Under the pieces are notes generated by a model. It was not told the origin of the DNA. It saw only the letters and a list, made by a program, of their open reading frames with translations, and made no database searches. Below, one piece after another: positions 24,724 through 31,532 of a DNA stretch of 64,000 nt; the first letter of the stretch is position 1, and each line of letters begins with the position of its first letter. A program made the position numbers and the translations under genes. Source of the stretch: Microlunatus parietis (GTDB lineage Bacteria > Actinomycetota > Actinomycetes > Propionibacteriales > Propionibacteriaceae). The stretch lies in contig NZ_JACCBU010000001.1 of the NCBI RefSeq assembly GCF_013407955.1, positions 1,240,001-1,304,000 of the forward strand, in the 5' to 3' direction.

Positions 24724-25983
24724 ATGAACCGCTGGCGATTCTTCGCGATCGGGCTGTGCGCCGTGTTGATCATGGACCCGGCGGCGCCGGCCGCGGCCGC
24801 GGAACGACGGCACCGATCCGCCGAGGTGATCACGACCTGGAACGCGATCGCCGCCCGGACGATCAGCGCTTCGGGCCTGCCGGTGCAGGTGACCAGCCTG
24901 TACTTCGCGTTCGTTAATCTCGCGACGTACGAGGCCGTCGTCACGATCGACGGCGGCTACCAGCCGAACTACGCGCTGCCCCGGCCGGATCCGAGAGCCT
25001 CGGCCGAGGTCGCCGCGGCGACCGCCGCTCACGACACCTTGGCGCACTACTTCCCCTCGGCCCGGCCGGCGCTCGACGCCGACTACCAGGCCTGGCTCGA
25101 GGGTCAGCCCGGCGGAGTCGCCCGGCAGGAGGGCCGGCGGGTGGGCGCCGAGGCGGCCCAAGCCGTGATCACCGACCGCTCCGACGACGGTCGCGACGCT
25201 CCGATCACCCTCGATCCCGGGCCGCACGCGCCCGGCCGTTGGCGTCCGACCCCACCCGCCCGGTTGCCGATGTCCTCACCCTGGTTGGGATTCGTCGATC
25301 CGCTGACCCTCTCCTCGCCTCGCCAGTTCCGACTGATGGGGCCGGACTCGCTGCGGAGCAAGGCCTACGCGGATGATCGTGCCGAGGTCGCGGCATACGG
25401 TCGCCGGACCGGCTCGGCCCGCACCGCGGAGCAGACCGAGACGGCGCTGTTCTGGAGTGTCAGCCCGGTGCTGCAGTTCCAGGCGGCGCTGCGCGACCTG
25501 GTGCAGCGCCGAGGGCTCGACCGGGCCGAGGCCGCCCGGCTCTTCGCCGCCGTCAGCACGGCCAACGCGGACGCGCTGATCGCCTGCTGGCGGGCCAAGT
25601 TCGACGACCCGTTCTGGCGGCCGATCACGGCGATCCGGGAGGCCGGCCCGGACGCCGACCCGAGTTGGACGCCCTTGACCGACACGCCGCCCTACCCGGA
25701 GTACGCGAGCGGCCACGCCTGTGTCAGCGGCTCGACCACGGAGGTCCTCGGCCGGCTGCTCGGCCATCGGTCGATCGACCTGAACGTGTCGTCCACCGGG
25801 TCCGACCCGTCGGCCCCGGTGACGAGGCACTACGACAGCGCCAGGGCGCTGGACGCGGAGACCATGAACGCCCGGATCTGGCTCGGCATCCACTTCCGCC
25901 GCGCGATGGTCGACGGCAACCAGCTCGGCCACCGGGTGGCGCGCTGGACCCTGCAGCACCGGTTCCGGCCCACCTGGTGCTAG
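24724..25983 (+). CDS. Vanadium-dependent haloperoxidase-like PAP2 superfamily protein
   Basis: 419 aa from ATG 24724, with GGAGGG upstream. A signal peptide (FFAIGLCAVLIMDPAAPAAA) directs export. The PAP2/VHPO active site is recognisable as KFDDPFWRPITAI (Lys and Arg), PYPEYASGHACVSGS (the SGH motif) and GIHFRRAMVDGNQLGHRVA (Arg and terminal His). These residues bind vanadate or phosphate. Such actinobacterial proteins are annotated as vanadium haloperoxidases, but phosphatase activity is equally possible. A longer in-frame ORF from 24565 lacks ribosome-site and signal logic. It is last of the exported-protein run. Confidence 0.88.
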   Translation: MNRWRFFAIGLCAVLIMDPAAPAAAAERRHRSAEVITTWNAIAARTISASGLPVQVTSLYFAFVNLATYEAVVTIDGGYQPNYALPRPDPRASAEVAAATAAHDTLAHYFPSARPALDADYQAWLEGQPGGVARQEGRRVGAEAAQAVITDRSDDGRDAPITLDPGPHAPGRWRPTPPARLPMSSPWLGFVDPLTLSSPRQFRLMGPDSLRSKAYADDRAEVAAYGRRTGSARTAEQTETALFWSVSPVLQFQAALRDLVQRRGLDRAEAARLFAAVSTANADALIACWRAKFDDPFWRPITAIREAGPDADPSWTPLTDTPPYPEYASGHACVSGSTTEVLGRLLGHRSIDLNVSSTGSDPSAPVTRHYDSARALDAETMNARIWLGIHFRRAMVDGNQLGHRVARWTLQHRFRPTWC

Positions 25984-25992
25984 GAGGGTGAT

Positions 25993-26025
25993 GTCGAAGT
26001 GCCGAACCCCCTTCGACAGGCTCAG
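25993..26025. repeat. Hairpin containing the widespread CTTCGACAGGCTCAG motif
   Basis: GTCGAAG (25993-25999) pairs with CTTCGAC (26011-26017), and the right arm continues as CTTCGACAGGCTCAG (26011-26025). That 15-mer is one I recognise as recurring in intergenic repeats of many unrelated bacteria. It sits just after the haloperoxidase-type stop and may act as a terminator or be a REP-like remnant. Confidence 0.5.
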
Positions 26026-26071
26026 CCCGAATCCACCGACCCCCAACCGAAGCGGCTGGGCCGGGCCGGGG

Positions 26072-26149
26072 TGTCGCGATTTCTCTTCGCATCGGAGGGT
26101 GCAACGTTGTACCGGGCGGTTGCGGTCGATGCCAAGAGAAATCGCGACA
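26072..26149. repeat. 78-bp palindromic repeat element, copy 1
   Basis: The outer 24 bp on each side are complementary at 22 positions. The left arm begins TGTCGCGATTTCTCTTCGCA; the right arm ends AAGAGAAATCGCGACA. An inner GCAAC/GTTGC pair extends the hairpin. A second copy with the same outer arms lies at 59055-59134. Both copies are between convergent genes, so a mobile REP/MITE-like element or a bidirectional terminator is likely. Confidence 0.8.
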
Positions 26150-26200
26150 TCTCACCCTGGGTTGGTGGATCCGGGCTCAGGGAACGTGTGCGATACGAGG

Positions 26201-27916
26201 TCAGGCGACTCGCTCGATGTCGGGAGCCCCGCGCTCCAGCCGGCCGAGGCTGCGCGTGGCTGCCGGGTCGGCACCGGCGAAGTCGATCACCAGCCGCACC
26301 AGGGTCTCGGGTTCGCCGTGCCACGGCAGGTGGTCGAGGCCGTCGAGGGCGACGAAGGCCGCGCCCGGGATCCGGGCGGCCAGGTCCTGGCCGAGCGGGA
26401 ACGGGACGGTCCGATCGGCTCGGCGGTGCAGGACCAGGGTCGGGGTCCGGATCCGGCCGAGCCGGGCCGACACGTCGGCGGCGAATGCGGCCTCGAGCGC
26501 CTGTGCCGCCCCGTACTGCCCGGCGACCGCGCGCTGGAGCCGGGCGAACCCGTCCCGCTCGGCCACCGTACCGCCGGGCAGCAGGAGACCCGCGAGCACC
26601 TGCGACCCGAGTCCGCGATGGGCCGCGACGATCCGGACCAGCGCCTCCCGGGTCGCCGCCGGTGCCAGATCGAGGCCGCGCGCGTACCCGCCGTACAGCA
26701 CCAGCCGTTCGACCCGCTCGGGCCACCGAGCGGCGTAGCCTGCCGCGATGCCGCTCCCGCTGGAACAGCCGAACAGGCCGACCGGTGCGGCGGAGTCGCC
26801 GACGAGCGTCGCGGTGGCCGCGTCGATGACGGCCTCGAGCACCGCCGTCTCCTCGTCGAGCGAGGGCCGAGTTCCCGTCGCCGGACCGGACAGCCCGGTG
26901 CCCGGCCGGTCGTAGCGGATCACCGTGTGCTGCCGGGCCAACCGGCCGACGAACCGCTGGAAGGCCGGGTTGCGCCAGTCCAGTTCGAGGTGACCGAAGC
27001 TCCAGTTCGCCACGACGAGCGGCGGCCCCGAGCCGACGGCCGACCACGCGATCGACCGCCCGCCGGCCGACGTACGGCGCACCACCTGTTCCGCGGACGG
27101 AGCCGGATCCGCGTGCGACCAGGCCGGCCGCGCGGCGGCGAGCTCGATCGTCGTCGGTTGGCCCGGCTCGTCGGTGGCCAGGATCCGCTGGTGCAGAGCC
27201 TGGACGGTGGCCGACGGTTCCACGCCGAGTTCGTCGACCAAGGTGGTGCGGAGTTCGCGGTACGCAGCGAGCGCCTCACCGCGCCGGCCGCAACCGGCCA
27301 GGGCCGCCATCAGCAGCGTCCGCAGCTGTTCCCGGAGCGGATGGATCCGGACCACGGCCTGCAGTTCGGGTACGACCTCGGCGTGCCGGCCGAGCTCCAG
27401 CTCGACGCCGGCGCACTCCTCCAGGACGGCGAGCCGCCGCTCCTCCAGCCGGGTGAGTTCCGGTTCGCAGCCGTCGAGCACGATCCCGTCCAGCACGGCG
27501 CCGCGCCAGAGTCGCAGGGCCCGCCGCAGCAGCGCGGCGCGGTGCTCGAGGCCGGCTCGGGTCCGGTCCTCGGCCGCGTCGCGGGCGGCGTCGACCAGGG
27601 CGTCGAAGCGATCCAGGTCGAGGTCTCCGGGGTCGAGCTCGAGGGCGTACCCGGGGCCTCGGCGCACGATGAACTGCCGGTCCGTGCGCTCGTCCGCCAG
27701 ATCACGGCGCAGGTGCGCGACGCAGCCCTGCAGCAGGCTCCGCGCGCTGGCCGGCGGCCGGTCGCCCCACAGGTGGCCGATCAGCCGGTCCGCCGGCACC
27801 ATGTTGTTGGCGTTCAGCAGCAGGATGCCGAGCAGCGCCTGCTGTTGCGGGCCGCCGACCGAAACCGGACGTCCGTCCCGCACGATCTCCAGCGCACCCA
27901 GGATGCCGAACCACAT
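26201..27916 (-). CDS. SARP-type regulator fused to an alpha/beta hydrolase
   Basis: 571 aa. Residues 1-90 form an OmpR/SARP winged helix (GILGALEIVRDGRPV, then RLIGHLWGDRPPASARSLLQ). Residues 90-245 form the bacterial transcriptional activation domain (FDALVDAA, LRTLLMAALAGCGRRGEALA, YRELRTTLVDELGVEPSA). Residues 280-560 form an alpha/beta hydrolase: VIRYDRPGTGLS, nucleophile elbow GLFGCSSGSGIAAGYA, acid near HRRADRTVPFP and histidine in GLDHLPWHG. It probably activates the divergent methyltransferase gene. The hydrolase may sense or process a small molecule. ATG 27916 has GGGGGA upstream; no NB-ARC domain is present. Confidence 0.88.
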   Translation of the reverse strand: MWFGILGALEIVRDGRPVSVGGPQQQALLGILLLNANNMVPADRLIGHLWGDRPPASARSLLQGCVAHLRRDLADERTDRQFIVRRGPGYALELDPGDLDLDRFDALVDAARDAAEDRTRAGLEHRAALLRRALRLWRGAVLDGIVLDGCEPELTRLEERRLAVLEECAGVELELGRHAEVVPELQAVVRIHPLREQLRTLLMAALAGCGRRGEALAAYRELRTTLVDELGVEPSATVQALHQRILATDEPGQPTTIELAAARPAWSHADPAPSAEQVVRRTSAGGRSIAWSAVGSGPPLVVANWSFGHLELDWRNPAFQRFVGRLARQHTVIRYDRPGTGLSGPATGTRPSLDEETAVLEAVIDAATATLVGDSAAPVGLFGCSSGSGIAAGYAARWPERVERLVLYGGYARGLDLAPAATREALVRIVAAHRGLGSQVLAGLLLPGGTVAERDGFARLQRAVAGQYGAAQALEAAFAADVSARLGRIRTPTLVLHRRADRTVPFPLGQDLAARIPGAAFVALDGLDHLPWHGEPETLVRLVIDFAGADPAATRSLGRLERGAPDIERVA

Positions 27917-27940
27917 ACGAATCCCCCAGTCGTCGAAAGG

Positions 27941-27990
27941 TGTCCCCAGTGTCGGGCCGGCCGGGCAGGCGATCCCTGAGCAAGCGCTAC
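27941..27990 (-). promoter_or_regulatory. Divergent promoter element of the SARP-hydrolase gene
   Basis: On the minus strand GTAGCGCTTGCTCA (27990-27977) is followed 40 bp from its start by ACTGGGGACA (27950-27941). A second ACTGGGGGA lies closer to the gene. The same two-part pattern with a 41-bp offset precedes the methyltransferase. The first block is itself part of a larger imperfect dyad (CTGAG...CTCAG). Confidence 0.6.
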
Positions 27991-28101
27991 TCAGATCTCG
28001 GCGGATCGCTGCCCAAATCCCACCGGTCCGGGCTGGTCGGCCGCGGTCGCGCCGGGCCGAACTCACCGGTGAGAACTGAGTAGGTGGGCCGTCACACCCG
28101 G

Positions 28102-28170
28102 GTAGCGATTGCTCACGACCGCCCGGGCCGCGGGTCCTTACAACTGGGGAGACGAACTCACCACTCCCCA
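28102..28170 (+). promoter_or_regulatory. Promoter element of the methyltransferase gene
   Basis: GTAGCGATTGCTCA (28102-28115) and ACTGGGGAGA (28143-28152) repeat the two blocks found upstream of the SARP-hydrolase gene with nearly the same spacing. Just downstream TGGGGAG (28145-28151) can pair with CTCCCCA (28164-28170), putting a hairpin immediately before the ribosome site. Confidence 0.6.
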
Positions 28171-28184
28171 AGGGGGTCAGGATC

Positions 28185-29243
28185 ATGGCTTTGAACGAAG
28201 AACGGCTCTTCGCCTTCCTCCAGCGCTGCGTCGACGACGCCGCCGCGACGATCGCGGCCGGCACCATCGTCGTCGGTGCCCGGCTCGGGCTCTACCGGGC
28301 TCTGGCCGCGCGGCCGTCGGCGTCGCCGGAGGAGCTCGCGGCGGCGACCGAGACCGCGCCGCGGTACGTCGAGGAATGGCTGCGCGGCCAGGCCGCCGGC
28401 GGCTACGTCGACTACGACCCCGAGACCGGCCGCTACTCGATGACCGAGGAGCAGGCGTTCGCGCTGACGAACCCGGAGGGCCCGGTCTATCTGCCGGGAA
28501 CCTTCCAGCTCGCGCTCGGCGCCCTGCGGGCCGAGCCTCGGATCACCGAGCTGTTCCGGACCGGCGGCGGGATGCCCTGGCACGAGCACGATCCCGAGGT
28601 GTTCACGGGGTGCGAGTTCTCGTTCCGGCCCGGCTACGCCCAGAACCTCGTGACCGAATGGATGCCTCAACTCACGAACGCCGAGGCGAAGCTCCGGGCC
28701 GGGGCCTGGGTCGCCGACGTCGGCTGCGGTCACGGCGCGTCCACCGTGCTGATGGCGCAGGCCTACCCCGAGTCGACCTTCGTCGGGTTCGACAGCCACA
28801 CCGGCTCGATCGAGGTGGCCCGCAAGCGGGCGGCGGAGGCGGGCGTCGCCGACCGGGTGACCTTCGAGACCGGGACCGCCCAGGACTTCCCCGGCGGCAC
28901 GTACGATCTCGTGACGACGTTCGACTGCCTGCACGATCTCGGCGACCCGCTGCAGGCCGCCCGGCGGATCCGGGCGTCCCTCACCACGGACGGCACCTGG
29001 ATGATCGTCGAGCCCGTCGCCGGCGACTCGGTCGCCGACAATCTCAACCCGATCGGCCGCCTCTATTACTCGTTCTCGACGTTTCTCTGCGTACCGAACG
29101 CCCTGGCCCAGGAAGGCGGCTACGCCCTGGGCGCCCAAGCCGGCGAACGCCCGCTGCGCCAACTGGCCCAGGACGCCGGCTTCAACGCGTTCCGGAAAGC
29201 CGCCGAGTCCCCGTTCAACAGCGTGTACGAAGCCCGCCCGTAA
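28185..29243 (+). CDS. Class I SAM-dependent methyltransferase with N-terminal winged helix
   Basis: 352 aa. Residues 1-100 form a winged-helix dimerisation domain (GARLGLYRALAARPSASPEE, RYVEEWLRGQAAGGYVDYD), as in Rv2258c-like and O-methyltransferase-2 proteins. SAM-binding motif I is VADVGCGHGAST (near 178), motif II is the acidic TFVGFDSH, and TFETGTAQDFPGG and VTTFDCLHDLGDP follow. It methylates a small molecule, unidentified. It is divergent from the SARP-hydrolase gene and shares its promoter pattern, so the two probably act in one response or small pathway. Confidence 0.88.
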   Translation: MALNEERLFAFLQRCVDDAAATIAAGTIVVGARLGLYRALAARPSASPEELAAATETAPRYVEEWLRGQAAGGYVDYDPETGRYSMTEEQAFALTNPEGPVYLPGTFQLALGALRAEPRITELFRTGGGMPWHEHDPEVFTGCEFSFRPGYAQNLVTEWMPQLTNAEAKLRAGAWVADVGCGHGASTVLMAQAYPESTFVGFDSHTGSIEVARKRAAEAGVADRVTFETGTAQDFPGGTYDLVTTFDCLHDLGDPLQAARRIRASLTTDGTWMIVEPVAGDSVADNLNPIGRLYYSFSTFLCVPNALAQEGGYALGAQAGERPLRQLAQDAGFNAFRKAAESPFNSVYEARP

Positions 29244-29260
29244 GCGACGCGCAGCAACGG

Positions 29261-29656
29261 TCAGTCGACGTCGCCGAGAAGATCCCAAAGGTTGCCCCAC
29301 GGATCGCGGAAGACCGCGACCCGTCCGTAAGCCTCGCGACGGGGCGGCCGCACCAGGTCGCACCCGGCCCGCTCGATCCGCCGCAACGTGCCGTCGAAGT
29401 CCTGGACGCGAAGAAACAGACCGACCCGCCCCGCGAACTGATGCCCGACGGCGGCGGCCTGCTCCGGACCGTCCGCACGAGCGAGTACCAGCCCCGGCCC
29501 GCCGTCCGGTGGCCGTACGACAACCCAACGCTTGGCCCGCCCGTCGGTCGTCGTGGCCGGCGCATCTTCGACCAGATCGAAGCCCAGGACCCCGGTGAAG
29601 AACGCGATGGCCACGTCGTAGTCGTCAACGATGAGCGAGAACAACTCCAGAGTCAC
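29261..29656 (-). CDS. VOC (glyoxalase/bleomycin-resistance) superfamily protein
   Basis: 131 aa with two beta-alpha-beta-beta-beta units: FSLIVDDYDVAIAFFTGVLG with FDLVEDAP, then GLFLRVQDFDGTLRRIERAG ending in VAVFRDPWGNLWDLLG. The C-terminal E/D-x-x-G-N-x-W/L-D-L pattern is typical. It is a small cytoplasmic metal-dependent or binding protein; substrate not predictable. It is convergent with the methyltransferase, 17 bp apart, and lies downstream of ssrA on the same strand. Confidence 0.88.
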   Translation of the reverse strand: MTLELFSLIVDDYDVAIAFFTGVLGFDLVEDAPATTTDGRAKRWVVVRPPDGGPGLVLARADGPEQAAAVGHQFAGRVGLFLRVQDFDGTLRRIERAGCDLVRPPRREAYGRVAVFRDPWGNLWDLLGDVD

Positions 29657-29850
29657 GCCGCAACCCTAGGAGTCGCAGACCAGCGATCCGGCACAACGCA
29701 ACTACCGAGGATGGGGGTCCGGCACCGAACGCAACCACACCGATGGGGGTCCGGGGACCTCCCCGGGCGGGGCCTGGGGGTTGCACCCCCAGAAAACAAA
29801 CGAGCGAGATGCGTCCGCGCTGTTCGCGGACACACCTCGCCCTCTCGATC

Positions 29851-30221
29851 GGGTGGAGGTGGCGGGAATCGAACCCGCGTCCTCGAGCGACGAACCAGGT
29901 CTTCTCCGGGCGCAGCTGGCTCAGCGTTCTGCTCGGCTCCTGCACTCGCGCCAGCACGTTGCAGACAAGCCCAGTCTCAGTTGATGTCCCCGTACGGCCC
30001 TAAGACACAGCCGGTACAGGTGAGCCTCCTGAATGAGGCCAGGGTCCGGGACGGAGGCACGCCCGGTCTGACCCTTCGATCACTGCTCAGGCAGCGAGAG
30101 CGAAGTCAGTGCGCTTAGAATCGGCACTTATTGGTTTCCAAGGAGTCGTTTACGAGATGACCTTGGATCCTCGGCCCGCTTCTCCTGGAACTATCGTCCC
30201 AAGTCGAAACCGATCACCCCC
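29851..30221 (-). ncRNA. ssrA: Transfer-messenger RNA (tmRNA)
   Basis: The minus strand starts GGGGGTGATCGGTTTCGAC and ends TTCGATTCCCGCCACCTCCA. The 5' GGGGGUG pairs with 3' CACCUCC as the acceptor stem, with one G-U. The resume codon GCC (30123-30125) begins the tag ADSKRTDFALAA, which ends at TGA 30087-30089. ALAA is the ClpXP/Lon-type degradation signal. CCA is not completely encoded. With SmpB (33430-33939) it rescues stalled ribosomes. The length of about 370 nt is normal for actinobacteria. Confidence 0.97.
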
Positions 30222-30288
30222 TGTTGAGTTGTGCCTGCCTACTGTAGCTCAGTGGCCAACAGCCTGCATTACCTATTCCAACAAGCCG

Positions 30289-30321
30289 AAAGGCCGGCAT
30301 GTTCCGCGCATGCCGACCTTT
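30289..30321 (-). terminator. Hairpin after the DUF1707/DUF4870 gene
   Basis: Arms AAAGGCCGGCATG and CATGCCGACCTTT pair except for one C-A mismatch, with a 7-nt loop TTCCGCG. It lies 23 bp beyond the stop of the minus-strand membrane-protein gene and upstream of ssrA. The terminal U3 is part of the stem. Confidence 0.7.
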
Positions 30322-30343
30322 CTTGCTGAGCGAGCCGTGCGGC

Positions 30344-30949
30344 TCAGCGCTCCTTGAGCGCCTCGAGCTTGACCACCGACTTGACCGGGTTCCGCCAGTC
30401 CTCGCCCTGCAGCGCCTTGGCGCCGCCGACGATGGTCAGGACCAGCCAGCCGACGCCCATCAGCGGGAAGATCCAGTCGAAGATGTCGAACGGGACGAAG
30501 GTGCTGAGGATGCCCGCGACGATGAACGAGACCGTCGAGATCAGCTGGAAGTTGAACGCCTTGGCTGCTTCCTTCCGCGGATAGCTGCCCTCCCGGGACA
30601 GCGCGAAGAACAGCAGCGGGCCGAAGATCCAGAGGAAGAACACCGAGAAGTGCGCCAGACCGGCGACACCGCGGCCCGCCTGCTGCTTGGTCTCCGGCCG
30701 GATCATCGGCTGGTAGGCGGGATGGACGCCGAGCGCCTTGGACGTGCTGGGCACGTGGACGAGACCGAAGAAGGCCTCGTTGAGCTCGCGGCGGTTGGAC
30801 GCCCCGATCACCTGGCCGATGCGACGGTCGAACTCCTGCTCGCTGATCCGTCCCTCGGCGTACGCCTCCTGCAGCCACTGTTCGGCGCGGTCCCGCTGCT
30901 CGTCGGTGACCGGCATCTTGAGGCTGGGGTGTTCGAATGCGGAAGTCAT
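30344..30949 (-). CDS. DUF1707 + DUF4870 domain membrane protein
   Basis: 201 aa from ATG 30949. The N-terminal ~55 residues (DEQRDRAEQWLQEAYAEGRI, SEQEFDRRIGQVIGA) form the DUF1707/SHOCT-like helix pair found on many actinobacterial membrane proteins. The C-terminal part has hydrophobic segments AHFSVFFLWIFGPLLFFALS, QLISTVSFIVAGILSTFVPF and MGVGWLVLTIVGGAKAL, typical of DUF4870. The function is unknown. No clear Shine-Dalgarno is visible. It is divergent from the FKBP gene and ends in a hairpin before ssrA. Confidence 0.85.
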   Translation of the reverse strand: MTSAFEHPSLKMPVTDEQRDRAEQWLQEAYAEGRISEQEFDRRIGQVIGASNRRELNEAFFGLVHVPSTSKALGVHPAYQPMIRPETKQQAGRGVAGLAHFSVFFLWIFGPLLFFALSREGSYPRKEAAKAFNFQLISTVSFIVAGILSTFVPFDIFDWIFPLMGVGWLVLTIVGGAKALQGEDWRNPVKSVVKLEALKER

Positions 30950-31054
30950 GGGGATAAGCCTGGTCGACTCGGGCCCACGGGACCATCGGGCACTCCCCTG
31001 ACTGGTCCCGTGGTCCTCCGCGCGGGTACGAGGACGTACCCATAGGGTTTGCCC

Positions 31055-31426
31055 ATGACCGAGAAACCCGAGATCGAATTTCCCGACGGACCGCCGCCGG
31101 CGGACCTGGAGATCACCGACATCACCGTCGGCGACGGTGCGGAGGCCGCGCCCGGCACCCAGGTGAGCGTGCACTACGTCGGCGTCGCCCATTCCTCCGG
31201 TGAGGAGTTCGACGCCAGCTACAACCGCGGTGCGCCGCTCGACTTCCCGCTCGGCGCCGGCCGCGTCATCCAGGGCTGGGACCAGGGCGTCGCCGGGATG
31301 AAGGTGGGTGGCCGGCGCAAGCTGGTCATCCCGCCGCATCTGGCGTACGGCGATCGCGGCGCCGGTTCCGCCATCGCCCCGGGCGAGACGTTGATCTTCG
31401 TGGTCGACCTGCTCGCCGTTCGCTGA
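31055..31426 (+). CDS. FKBP-type peptidyl-prolyl cis-trans isomerase
   Basis: 123 aa, a single cytoplasmic FKBP domain without signal peptide. Active-site residues are in VSVHYVGVAHSSGEEFDASY, PLDFPLGAGRVIQGWDQGV, GMKVGGRRKLVIPPHLAYGD and ETLIFVVDLLAV. It accelerates proline isomerisation in protein folding. The start is ATG 31055; an in-frame TTG two codons earlier is less likely. It is convergent with the DUF2207 gene across a region of mutually exclusive hairpins. Confidence 0.95.
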   Translation: MTEKPEIEFPDGPPPADLEITDITVGDGAEAAPGTQVSVHYVGVAHSSGEEFDASYNRGAPLDFPLGAGRVIQGWDQGVAGMKVGGRRKLVIPPHLAYGDRGAGSAIAPGETLIFVVDLLAVR

Positions 31427-31446
31427 CCGACCCCGCCCGCCCTCCA

Positions 31447-31512
31447 GCCGCGACCGTTGCACGCGTCCGCGACCGATGCAACGGTCGCGGCGGCGAGGAA
31501 CGGTCGCGGCTG
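31447..31512. repeat. Competing inverted repeats between convergent genes
   Basis: GCCGCGACCGTTGCA (31447-31461) pairs perfectly with 31477-31491. The overlapping 14 bases 31445-31458 also pair perfectly with AACGGTCGCGGCTG (31499-31512). Within it CCGCGACCG-N-TGCA is directly repeated. No U-tract follows on either strand. A bidirectional terminator for the fkbP and DUF2207 transcripts is the simplest reading. Confidence 0.65.
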
Positions 31513-31532
31513 CGGATCAGGGCGAATCCCGT

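Noticed and set aside
30240..30262. tRNA-like sequence GTAGCTCAGTGG
   Set aside because: Only a D-arm-like stretch is present; no anticodon arm, T-arm or acceptor stem follows. It lies in the ssrA upstream region.
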